From the NCBI RefSeq assembly GCF_009601165.1, contig NZ_WIRE01000004.1:62001-126000 (forward strand): DNA of 64,000 nt, in the 5' to 3' direction. The notes under the pieces are model-generated. The model searched no databases and was not told the origin of the DNA. It saw only the letters and a list, made by a program, of their open reading frames with translations. Positions 56,540 to 64,000 of this stretch are shown here, piece after piece. Each line of letters begins with the position of its first letter. Position 1 is the first letter of the stretch. Made by a program: the position numbers and the translations under genes. This DNA is from Alcanivorax sediminis (GTDB lineage Bacteria > Pseudomonadota > Gammaproteobacteria > Pseudomonadales > Alcanivoracaceae).

Positions 56540-57606
56540 GTACTGTCCTGATCATGGCCGGTGGCACTGGCGGCCACGTGTTCCCGGCGCTGGCTGTGGC
56601 GGATCAGCTGCGTGAGCGTGGCTTCGATATTCTCTGGCTGGGCGCTGAGAACGGCATGGAAGGCAAGCTGGTGCGCCGTCATGGATACAACATTGCCGAA
56701 CTGTCTGTATCCCGCCTGCGCGGTGGTGGCCTTAAGCGCAAGCTGACGGCCCCCTTCAATCTGCTTCGTGCGGTACTGCAGGCGCGCCAGCTGATTCGTC
56801 AGCATCAGCCTGTGCTGGCGGTGGGTTTCGGCGGGTTTGCCAGTGGCCCAGGTGGTTTGGCCGCTCGCCTGTGCAAGGTGCCGGTGGTCGTGCATGAGCA
56901 GAATGCCGTACCGGGTCTGACCAATCGTTTGTTGTCGAAGATGGCCACAGTGACCCTGGAAGGGTTCGACGGTGCTTTCGGTCAGCGTGATGCCTGCTGG
57001 GTGGGTAACCCGGTTCGCGTCGAAATTGCCGCTATTGATGAGCCTGCAGGACGGTATGCCCGTCACCAGGGTGGCCTGCGGGTACTGGTAGTGGGTGGTA
57101 GCCAGGGGGCACTGGTACTGAACCAGGATCTGCCGGAATTGATGCTGGCCGTGCTGGGTCATGACATTCAGGTGCGCCACCAGTGTGGTGCCGGACGTAC
57201 CGCTGAAGCGGCGCCGATCTACGATGCACTGGGTGTCAATGCCCAGGTGAGTGAGTTTATTGAAGACATGGCGGAAGCCTACAGCTGGGCAGATCTGGTG
57301 ATTTGTCGGGCCGGGGCGCTGACCGTGGCTGAAGTGGCGGCAGCTGGCGTGGCGGCCCTGTTCATCCCGCTGCCCACTGCGGTGGATGATCACCAGACAT
57401 TGAATGCCCGCTGGCTGTCAGACAAGGGCGCCGCCCTGTTGTTGCCCCAGCAGGAACTGAGTGCAGCCAGTCTGGCTGCCATTTTGAAACCGGTTGCAGA
57501 ACGCGGTGCGCTGGCGCAGATGGCGCAGCGGGCCCGTGAACAGGCAGTGGCTGACAGTGCAGAACGCGCGGCCACCCTGTGTCAGGAGGTGGCCAATGGC
57601 CGATAA
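56536..57606 (+). CDS. murG: Lipid II synthase MurG
   Basis: A 356-residue GT28 transferase: [43 protein letters not shown] and [15 protein letters not shown]. Adds GlcNAc to lipid I at the inner face of the membrane. Overlaps murC by 11 bases. Confidence 0.97.
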   Translation: MSTVLIMAGGTGGHVFPALAVADQLRERGFDILWLGAENGMEGKLVRRHGYNIAELSVSRLRGGGLKRKLTAPFNLLRAVLQARQLIRQHQPVLAVGFGGFASGPGGLAARLCKVPVVVHEQNAVPGLTNRLLSKMATVTLEGFDGAFGQRDACWVGNPVRVEIAAIDEPAGRYARHQGGLRVLVVGGSQGALVLNQDLPELMLAVLGHDIQVRHQCGAGRTAEAAPIYDALGVNAQVSEFIEDMAEAYSWADLVICRAGALTVAEVAAAGVAALFIPLPTAVDDHQTLNARWLSDKGAALLLPQQELSAASLAAILKPVAERGALAQMAQRAREQAVADSAERAATLCQEVANGR

Positions 57607-59026
57607 CGATTACATCCATACGGTTCCGGAGATGCGTCGCATCCGCGGTATTCATTTTGTGGGTATCGGTGGTGTGGGCATGTGCGGTATTGCCGAGGTG
57701 CTGGCCAATCAGGGCTATGCCATCAGCGGCAGCGACATCAAGGAATCGGCCGTGGTGGCGCGTCTGCGCGGCCTGGGTGTTCGAGTGGAAATTGGCCATC
57801 GAGCCGAGAACATTGATGGTGCTGACGTGGTGGTGACTTCCACCGCGGTCAACACCGAAAACGTGGAAGTGGCAGAAGCTCACCAGCGCCGGATTCCGGT
57901 AGTGCCCCGTGCGCAGATGTTGGCGGAGCTGATGCGCTTCCGGCACGGCATTGCGGTGGCTGGCACCCACGGCAAGACCACGACTACCTCGATGACCGCC
58001 GCCATCATGGCAGAAGCGGGCATGGATCCGACCTTTGTGATCGGGGGTCGACTGAATAGCGCAGGTACCAATGCACGCCTGGGCCAGAGCCGCTATCTGG
58101 TAGCAGAAGCGGATGAGTCTGATGCCAGCTTCCTGCACCTGCAGCCGATGAGCGCCATCGTCACCAATATCGAAGCGGATCACATGCACACCTACGGTGG
58201 TGATTTTGCCCAGCTGGAAAATACCTTTATCGAATTCCTGCACAACCTGCCGTTCTACGGGGTGGCGGTGATGTGCGTGGATGACCCGGTGGTGCGCAAG
58301 TTGTTGCCACGGGTGAACCGCCAGGTGATTCGTTATGGTTTCAGCGAAGACGCAGACCTGCGTGCAGAAGAGGTCCAGCAGCAGGGCATGACCACGTACT
58401 TCCGGGTGATTCGCGAGGAAGGCGAGCCACTGGATATCAAGTTGAACATGCCTGGCAAACACAATGTGCTTAACGCGCTTGCCGCCATTGCCGTTGCTGC
58501 TGATGAAGGCGCGGATGATGACGCCATTGTCCGTGGCCTGAATAACTTCACCGGTGTGGGCCGTCGCTTTGACGTGCAGGGCGAATATCACTTCGAAGGC
58601 GGCAGCGCCACGCTGGTGGATGACTATGGTCATCACCCCAGCGAAGTGGGGGTGACCATCGACGCCATTCGTGCGGGTTGGCCTGGTCGTCGTCTGGCCA
58701 TGTTGTTTCAGCCGCACCGTTACACCCGTACCCAGGATCTTTATGAGGACTTCGTGGAAGTGCTTTCCGGGGTCGATGTGTTGTTGATGCTGGAAGTCTA
58801 TGCTGCCGGCGAAGAGCCCATCCCGGGCGCGGATGCCCGTGCCCTGTGCCGCAGCATTCGCAAGCGCGGTCGGGTGGAGCCCGTATTTGTGGATGACCCG
58901 GCCAAGCTTGCCGACATCCTCGCCACCCAGTTGCAGGACGGTGATCTGCTGGTGACCCAGGGGGCCGGCAACGTGGGGGCGATTGCTAAAGAACTGGCCG
59001 AACAGGGAGGCGCCAAGCGTGGATAA
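57596..59026 (+). CDS. murC: UDP-MurNAc L-alanine ligase MurC
   Basis: A 476-residue Mur ligase. N-terminal [19 protein letters not shown] site [11 protein letters not shown], and [15 protein letters not shown] 57596 follows AGGAGG with correct spacing; an in-frame start at 57494 lies in murG and was rejected. Overlaps ddlB by eight bases. Confidence 0.97.
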   Translation: MADNDYIHTVPEMRRIRGIHFVGIGGVGMCGIAEVLANQGYAISGSDIKESAVVARLRGLGVRVEIGHRAENIDGADVVVTSTAVNTENVEVAEAHQRRIPVVPRAQMLAELMRFRHGIAVAGTHGKTTTTSMTAAIMAEAGMDPTFVIGGRLNSAGTNARLGQSRYLVAEADESDASFLHLQPMSAIVTNIEADHMHTYGGDFAQLENTFIEFLHNLPFYGVAVMCVDDPVVRKLLPRVNRQVIRYGFSEDADLRAEEVQQQGMTTYFRVIREEGEPLDIKLNMPGKHNVLNALAAIAVAADEGADDDAIVRGLNNFTGVGRRFDVQGEYHFEGGSATLVDDYGHHPSEVGVTIDAIRAGWPGRRLAMLFQPHRYTRTQDLYEDFVEVLSGVDVLLMLEVYAAGEEPIPGADARALCRSIRKRGRVEPVFVDDPAKLADILATQLQDGDLLVTQGAGNVGAIAKELAEQGGAKRG

Positions 59027-59951
59027 GGTGCTGCTGAAACAGAAGCTGGCCAATGTGGGCCGGGTAGCGGTACTGGCCGGCGGTAAATCTGCTGAGCGAC
59101 CCGTATCCCTCAAGAGTGGCGCCGCAGTGCACCAGGCTCTGCGTAACCTGGGTGTGATTGCCGAGTTGGTGGACCCGACGGAAACCAGCGTGGATGCGCT
59201 GAAGGGGTTCGATGCGGCCTTTATTGCGCTACATGGTCGCGGTGGCGAAGACGGCGTGATCCAGGGAGTACTGGAGCATCTGGGCATTCCGTTTACCGGT
59301 TCGGCAGTGATGGCCTCAGCTATCGGTATGGACAAGGTACGCACCAAGCAGTTGTGGAAGGGCGCAGGTCTGCCGACTCCGGCGTTCTATGTGGCCGGTC
59401 GTAATGAAACAGACCTGGGTTTTCCACTGATGATCAAGCCTGCCCACGAAGGCTCTTCTATCGGTATGGCCAAGGCCGATAACGCCGAGCAGCTGGCCCA
59501 GGCATTGCAGGAAGCGGGCAAATTTGATTCTGACGTGCTGGTGGAAGCCTGGGTCAATGGGCCGGAGTACACCGTGGCGGTGCTGGGTGATGAAGCCCTG
59601 CCGGCGATTCGTTTGAAGACGCCCAATGCGTTTTATGACTTTGAGGCGAAGTACCAGTCCAACAGCACCGAGTATCTGTGTCCGGCCGGACTGAATGACG
59701 AGGATGAAGCAGCGATCCGTCAGTTGGCGCTGAGCGCATTTCGGGTGGCCGGTTGTCGAGGTTGGGGTCGCGTGGATGTGATGCGCGATGAACAGGGCAA
59801 TTGGCAGCTGCTGGAAATCAATACCGTACCGGGGATGACCGATCACTCCCTGGTGCCCATGGCTGCCAAGGCGACTGGGCGTGACTTTGACACCTTGGTA
59901 GGAGAAATCCTGCTAATGGCGCTGAACACGGTGGAGAGCAACGGTGGCTAA
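59019..59951 (+). CDS. ddlB: D-alanine--D-alanine ligase
   Basis: A 310-residue ATP-grasp ligase: [36 protein letters not shown] and [20 protein letters not shown] 59019 was chosen for GGGAGG at 59004-59009 and for a normal N-terminus; an in-frame start at 58983 lies within murC. Target of D-cycloserine. Confidence 0.95.
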   Translation: MDKVLLKQKLANVGRVAVLAGGKSAERPVSLKSGAAVHQALRNLGVIAELVDPTETSVDALKGFDAAFIALHGRGGEDGVIQGVLEHLGIPFTGSAVMASAIGMDKVRTKQLWKGAGLPTPAFYVAGRNETDLGFPLMIKPAHEGSSIGMAKADNAEQLAQALQEAGKFDSDVLVEAWVNGPEYTVAVLGDEALPAIRLKTPNAFYDFEAKYQSNSTEYLCPAGLNDEDEAAIRQLALSAFRVAGCRGWGRVDVMRDEQGNWQLLEINTVPGMTDHSLVPMAAKATGRDFDTLVGEILLMALNTVESNGG

Positions 59952-60726
59952 ACAGGCCGCCACGCCCCGGGGCGCGCGCCGCAAGCCGGTGAAGCAAGCG
60001 GGGATTCCTCTGCGCGAGCGCCTGTCTGCCGCCGTGCCGTGGATGCTGGTAGGCACGGTAGCCCTGGTGTTGTTGCTTGGGGTGATCTACCTGCCGGCAC
60101 TGCTGGACGGGTATCCCATCCGCAAGGTGGGGGTTGATGGTGTGACTGATGTGCGCCGTCAGCAGCAGATCCAGACCGCGTTGGCGGCACTGGTTCGGGA
60201 TGAAAATTATTTTTCCGTGCCGCTGGAGGACATTTACCAGCAGGCACAAGGGCTGAGCTGGGTGCAGGGCGTATCAGTGCGTCGCCAGTGGCCCGATACC
60301 GTGGTGTTGACCGTTAGTGAGCGGCGCCCGGTGGCGGTGTGGAATGAGACGGTGCTGATTTCCGACAGCGGCGAACCGTTCAAGGCACTGAAGCAATACG
60401 ATCTGACGGGCCTGCCGCACCTGAATGGCCCGAAACAACGGCTGGAAGAAGTCATGGGCTTCTATCACAGCATGGGAAAGATGCTGGCTGATGTGAATCT
60501 GGGCATTCGCAGCATGGACGTCAACGCACGGCTAACCGCGCGTCTGACGCTGGATAACGATATGCAACTGGTGGTCGACCGTGAGCAATACACCACCAAA
60601 CTTCGCCGCTTTGTGCGGTTGTATCGGGGTGTACTGAGCACGGACAGTCGCCAGGTGACTCGCGTCGATCTGCGTTACGCAGACGGCATGGCGGTGACCT
60701 GGGGCGAGCAACAGGAGAAAGGGTGA
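59944..60726 (+). CDS. ftsQ: Cell division protein FtsQ
   Basis: A 260-residue bitopic protein: basic cytoplasmic end, membrane helix about 34-55, POTRA domain (YPIRKVGVDGVTDVRRQQQIQTAL) and beta domain. Recruits FtsL and FtsB. GTG start overlaps the ddlB stop by eight bases. Confidence 0.95.
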   Translation: MAKQAATPRGARRKPVKQAGIPLRERLSAAVPWMLVGTVALVLLLGVIYLPALLDGYPIRKVGVDGVTDVRRQQQIQTALAALVRDENYFSVPLEDIYQQAQGLSWVQGVSVRRQWPDTVVLTVSERRPVAVWNETVLISDSGEPFKALKQYDLTGLPHLNGPKQRLEEVMGFYHSMGKMLADVNLGIRSMDVNARLTARLTLDNDMQLVVDREQYTTKLRRFVRLYRGVLSTDSRQVTRVDLRYADGMAVTWGEQQEKG

Positions 60727-60727
60727 C

Positions 60728-61963
60728 ATGGCAACTGCAACTGAAAACATGATTGTCGGACTCGACATTGGCACCTCAAAGGTGGTGGCCATCGTCGGGC
60801 AGACAACTGCCGATGGCACCATGGAGATTGTGGGGATCGGTTCACAGCCCTCCCGGGGCATGAAGAAAGGCGTAGTGGTGGATATCGAAGCGACCGTACG
60901 TTCCATTCAACGTGCTGTGGAAGAAGCCGAGTTAATGGCGGGCTGCCATATTCATACCGTCTACGCCGGTATTGCGGGCTCCCACGTTCGCAGCCTGAAC
61001 TCCCACGGCATCGTCGCCATTCGTGATCGAGAAGTGGCCCAGGCCGATATCGACCGGGTCATCGACGCAGCCCAGGCTGTGGCAATTCCGGCCGACCAGA
61101 AAACCCTGCATGTGCTGCCTCAGGAATACGTGGTGGACAACCAGGAAGGCGTGCGCGAGCCGATTGGCATGAGTGGCGTGCGTCTGGAAGCCAAGGTGCA
61201 TCTGGTGACCTGTGCGGTCAACGCGGCCCAGAACATCGAGAAGTGCGTGCGCCGCTGCAATCTGGAAGTGGATGACATCATTCTCGAGCAGCTGGCCAGT
61301 GCCCATGCGGTATTGACCGAAGACGAGCGCGAGCTGGGCGTCTGCATTGTGGATATCGGCGGCGGTACCACGGACATTGCCATCTTCACCGAAGGGGCGA
61401 TTCGTCATACCGCCAATATTCCGATTGCCGGTGACCAGGTGACTAACGACATCGCCATGGCGCTGCGGACCCCCAAGCAGCACGCCGACGAGATCAAGAT
61501 CAAGTATGCCTGCGCCCTGACCCAGTTGGCGGGTGCGGATGAAACCATCAAGGTGCCCAGCGTGGGTGACCGTCCGCCGCGCACGCTCAGCCGCCAGAAC
61601 CTGGCGGAAGTGGTGGAGCCGCGTTACGACGAACTGTTCACGCTGGTTCAGGCCGAGATTCGCCGTTCAGGTTACGAAGACCTGATTCCCGGAGGCATCG
61701 TGCTTACCGGGGGCTCCTCCAAGATCGAAGGTGCAGTGGACCTGGCGGAAGAAATTTTTCACATGCCGGTTCGACTGGGCAGCCCGCAAGGGATTTCGGG
61801 TCTGATTGATGTGGTCAAGAATCCTATCTACTCCACGGCTGTGGGCCTGCTGTTGTACGGCCAGCGCATGGAAAAGGAAGGTGGCAGCCCCCGGGCGCAA
61901 TCCGGTGGCGGTCAGGTGGACTGGCTGGAGCGTTTCAAGAGCTGGTTCAAGGGTAATTTTTAA
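60728..61963 (+). CDS. ftsA: Cell division actin-like protein FtsA
   Basis: A 411-residue actin-fold ATPase (GLDIGTSKVVAIVG; CIVDIGGGTTDIAIF; GIVLTGGSSKIEG). The C-terminal amphipathic helix LERFKSWFKGNF anchors FtsZ filaments to the membrane. Heptad element K starts a few bases after its stop. Confidence 0.97.
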   Translation: MATATENMIVGLDIGTSKVVAIVGQTTADGTMEIVGIGSQPSRGMKKGVVVDIEATVRSIQRAVEEAELMAGCHIHTVYAGIAGSHVRSLNSHGIVAIRDREVAQADIDRVIDAAQAVAIPADQKTLHVLPQEYVVDNQEGVREPIGMSGVRLEAKVHLVTCAVNAAQNIEKCVRRCNLEVDDIILEQLASAHAVLTEDERELGVCIVDIGGGTTDIAIFTEGAIRHTANIPIAGDQVTNDIAMALRTPKQHADEIKIKYACALTQLAGADETIKVPSVGDRPPRTLSRQNLAEVVEPRYDELFTLVQAEIRRSGYEDLIPGGIVLTGGSSKIEGAVDLAEEIFHMPVRLGSPQGISGLIDVVKNPIYSTAVGLLLYGQRMEKEGGSPRAQSGGGQVDWLERFKSWFKGNF

Positions 61964-61968
61964 GGGGC

Positions 61969-62061
61969 GCCGGATGCCAGACGCCCGAAGCCGGACGCTA
62001 AAACCCGGCGGCAAAGCCGCCAAAGCGTCAGGCGTCGAGCATCAGGCATCCAGCGTTCAAT
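61969..62061. repeat. GC-class heptad element K (ftsA-ftsZ) with hairpin
   Basis: Left arm 61969-61996: four heptads such as GCCGGAT and GCCAGAC. Core hairpin GGCGGC-AAA-GCCGCC (62007-62021). Right arm 62027-62061: five units in inverse orientation such as GTCAGGC and ATCCAGC. Arms are imperfect inverses that keep the seven-base phase. The ftsZ leader that follows (62062-62153) shows only the GGGAG ribosome-binding site. Confidence 0.85.
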
Positions 62062-62153
62062 AGGCGCAAGCGGCGGTTCCGGGCCGCGTAACACCACCGG
62101 GACATTCGACGTGAAACAAGTAGTAAACAGGGATGCAAAACGGGAGATCAACC

Positions 62154-63320
62154 ATGCAATTCAAATTGGAAGACAGCGTGCCGCATGGCGCAGTAATCAA
62201 GGTAGTCGGTGTTGGTGGTGGTGGCGGTAATGCCGTCGATCACATGGTGCGTTCCGGTGTGGAAGGAGTGGATTTCATCTGCGCCAACACCGATGCCCAG
62301 GCCCTGCGCAACGCGCAGGCCAAAACCGTGATTCAGCTGGGTAGCCAGGTGACCAAGGGCCTGGGTGCCGGTGCTAACCCGGACATCGGTCGCCAGTCCG
62401 CTCTGGAAGATCGTGATCGCATTGCCGAGCTGCTCGACGGTGCTGACATGGTGTTCGTGACCGCAGGTATGGGCGGTGGTACGGGTACCGGGGCGGCCCC
62501 GGTAGTGGCTGAAATCGCCAAGGAGCTGGGAATCCTGACCGTGGCGGTGGTGACCAAGCCGTTCCCGTTCGAAGGCAAGAAGCGCATGCGCTCTGCCCAG
62601 GAAGGTATCGAGGAGCTGAAAGAGCACGTCCACTCCCTGATCACCATCCCCAACGAGAAGCTGCAGTCTGTACTGGGTGGTTCCACCAGCCTGCTGGACG
62701 CCTTCAAGGCCGCTAACGATGTACTGCAGGGCGCGGTGAAGGGGATTGCTGACCTGATCGTTCGTCCCGGCATGATCAACGTGGATTTCGCCGACGTACG
62801 CACCGTAATGAGCGAGCTGGGTACCGCCATGATGGGTTCTGGCACCGCCAGCGGTGAAGACCGTGCTGCTGAAGCGGCCCGTTCTGCTATTTCCAGCCCG
62901 CTGCTGGAGGATGTGGACCTGCGTGGCGCACGCGGTATTCTGGTGAACATCACCGCCAACGAGTCCATTGCTCTGGACGAGTTCTCCGAAGTGGGTGAGA
63001 TCGTCAGTGAGCTGGCGGGAGACGATGCCAACGTGATTATTGGTACCGCCATCGACCCGGATATGGGCGAAAGCATCAGTGTGACAGTGGTTGCCACCGG
63101 TCTGGGTGCTGCTCATCAGGAACTAAAAGTGGTGCGCGGGCGTCAGACCCCTGTCGCTGCCGACGGTCGGGTGGATTACAGTGACCTGGATCGCCCTGCG
63201 GTAGAGCGCAAGCGCGCTGCCCAGCAGGCAGCCAGTGGCCGTGGTCAACAGGCGGTGAATACCGCGGAAGATCTGGATTTCATTGATATTCCGACCTTCC
63301 TGCGTCGCCAGGCCGACTAA
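62154..63320 (+). CDS. ftsZ: Cell division tubulin FtsZ
   Basis: A 388-residue FtsZ. GTP signature GGGTGTG at residues 107-113, T7 loop NVDFADV, a variable linker (about 320-370), and the conserved C-terminal peptide FIDIPTFLRRQAD that binds FtsA and ZipA. ATG 62154 gives the normal N-terminus MQFKLED; the start at 62133 would read through the ribosome-binding site. Confidence 0.98.
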   Translation: MQFKLEDSVPHGAVIKVVGVGGGGGNAVDHMVRSGVEGVDFICANTDAQALRNAQAKTVIQLGSQVTKGLGAGANPDIGRQSALEDRDRIAELLDGADMVFVTAGMGGGTGTGAAPVVAEIAKELGILTVAVVTKPFPFEGKKRMRSAQEGIEELKEHVHSLITIPNEKLQSVLGGSTSLLDAFKAANDVLQGAVKGIADLIVRPGMINVDFADVRTVMSELGTAMMGSGTASGEDRAAEAARSAISSPLLEDVDLRGARGILVNITANESIALDEFSEVGEIVSELAGDDANVIIGTAIDPDMGESISVTVVATGLGAAHQELKVVRGRQTPVAADGRVDYSDLDRPAVERKRAAQQAASGRGQQAVNTAEDLDFIDIPTFLRRQAD

Positions 63321-63333
63321 CGGTGGCTCCGCA

Positions 63334-63364
63334 TTGGTGCAAAATCAGGGAGTTGGAGTATAAT
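63334..63364 (+). promoter_or_regulatory. Candidate lpxC promoter
   Basis: A perfect -10 TATAAT (63359-63364) with TTGGTG 19 bases before it. lpxC commonly has its own promoter after ftsZ. No terminator for ftsZ was seen. Confidence 0.6.
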
Positions 63365-63392
63365 CGCGCCCTAATTTTGTGTTGAGGAAAGC

Positions 63393-63410
63393 GGTATCCT
63401 TCAGGATACC
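63393..63410 (+). other. Hairpin in the lpxC leader
   Basis: GGTATCC, loop TTCA, GGATACC: a perfect 7-bp stem about 20 bases before the lpxC start. It may affect translation start of this tightly controlled gene; that is inference. Confidence 0.55.
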
Positions 63411-63430
63411 CGCAGCTGTGTGACAGACTG

Positions 63431-64000
63431 ATGATCAGACAACGTACACTGAAAAATGTGATCCGCGCCACCGGCGTGGGCCTGCACACCGGCGAGAAGG
63501 TCTACATGACCGTTCGCCCGGCACCGGTGGATACCGGTATCGTGTTCCGGCGTGTGGACCTGGACCCGGTCGTTGAGATCAAGGCGGCGGCAGATGCCGT
63601 GGGTGAGACCACCCTGTCGTCGACACTGGTTCAGGATGGCGTCAAAGTCGGTACTGTGGAACATTTCCTGTCCGCCATGGCGGGCCTGGGCATTGATAAT
63701 GCCTTTGTGGAACTGTCCGCACCGGAAATGCCGATCATGGATGGCAGTGCCGGTCCGTTCGTCTTCCTGTTGCAATCTGCCGGTATCAAGGAGCAGGAAG
63801 CGGCCAAGAAGTTCATTCGCATCAAGAAGGAAGTGACGGTGCGAGAGGGCGACAAAACGGCAACTTTCGTACCCTTCGATGGTTTCAAGGTGACGTTCTC
63901 CATCGAGTTCGATCACCCGGTGTTTGAAGACCGTAACCAGCTGTCCAGCATCGATTTCTCCACGACCTCGTTCGTGAAGGAAGTGGCGCGGGCACGGACC
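63431..64000 (+). CDS. lpxC: UDP-3-O-acyl-GlcNAc deacetylase LpxC, 3' end outside window
   Basis: The first 190 residues of a protein of about 305. [24 protein letters not shown] and [38 protein letters not shown] are diagnostic; H78 is the first zinc ligand. It is the committed step of lipid A synthesis. The catalytic C-terminal HKxxD region lies beyond the window. Confidence 0.97.
   Translation, partial: MIRQRTLKNVIRATGVGLHTGEKVYMTVRPAPVDTGIVFRRVDLDPVVEIKAAADAVGETTLSSTLVQDGVKVGTVEHFLSAMAGLGIDNAFVELSAPEMPIMDGSAGPFVFLLQSAGIKEQEAAKKFIRIKKEVTVREGDKTATFVPFDGFKVTFSIEFDHPVFEDRNQLSSIDFSTTSFVKEVARART

Noticed and set aside
57362..59347. A 661-codon open frame on the minus strand opposite murG-murC-ddlB
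   Set aside because: It mirrors the codon pattern of well-recognised genes on the plus strand, has no recognisable domain and no ribosome-binding site; a shadow of GC-rich coding sequence.

Overview
This window reads as a piece of a gammaproteobacterial chromosome. The gene order is very close to that of Pseudomonas and other marine gammaproteobacteria: tldD, darP-pmbA, the lpt/kds block with rpoN-hpf-ptsN-rapZ-ptsO, then ibaG-murA-hisGDC-degS, then rplM-rpsI-petABC-sspAB, then dolP-diaA-yraN-lpoA-rsmI-rnpB, and finally the whole dcw cluster from mraZ into lpxC. A FadL-type porin beside a long-chain acyl-CoA dehydrogenase, plus the style of the intergenic repeats, suggest a hydrocarbon- or lipid-using marine genus such as Alcanivorax. 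That genus call is an inference and was not checked by any search.

Layout. 1-6.0 kb: end of tldD, a small cyclic-nucleotide-binding protein, a MORN-repeat/C13-peptidase lipoprotein, darP and pmbA back to back, and a membrane protein. 6.3-14.8 kb, minus strand: kdsD-kdsC-lptC-lptA-lptB (KDO synthesis and LPS export), rpoN-hpf-ptsN-rapZ-ptsO (sigma-54 and the nitrogen PTS), then mgtE. 15-20.7 kb, plus strand: mlaC without its usual mlaFED/mlaB partners, ibaG, murA, hisG, hisD, hisC. 20.8-31 kb: degS (minus), a Nif3-like protein, a lipid kinase, zapG (minus), a hydrolase, zapE, an acyl-CoA dehydrogenase, fadL, a small beta-barrel and a DUF2167 protein (minus). 31.1-35.6 kb, minus strand: a TetR/flavin-oxidoreductase/SGNH-hydrolase operon, then an aldo-keto reductase, separated by a repeat-rich gap. 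35.8-40.5 kb: rplM-rpsI, petABC, sspAB. 40.6-46.4 kb: dolP, diaA, yraN, lpoA (minus), rsmI, RNase P RNA, and a flavodiiron-like metallo-beta-lactamase-fold protein. 46.6-64 kb: mraZ to ftsZ and the start of lpxC, a dense run of overlapping genes.

Most genes serve the cell envelope: peptidoglycan precursors and division (dcw, murA, lpoA, zapE/zapG), LPS (kds, lpt, lpxC), outer-membrane upkeep (dolP, degS, mlaC) and stress control (sspAB, rpoN, nitrogen PTS).

The most unusual signal lies between the genes. At least ten intergenic sites carry short tandem arrays with a period of exactly seven bases. They begin zero to a few bases after a stop codon, and several form two facing arms around a GC-rich hairpin. 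There is an AT-rich class (unit ARTKAAT) and a GC-rich class (gene-strand unit close to NNNANGC). One array contains the rsmI stop codon and its far arm supplies the probable -35 box of rnpB; another separates ftsA from ftsZ. A second dispersed repeat of about 115 bp, with hairpins and a compensatory base change, occurs in three forms.
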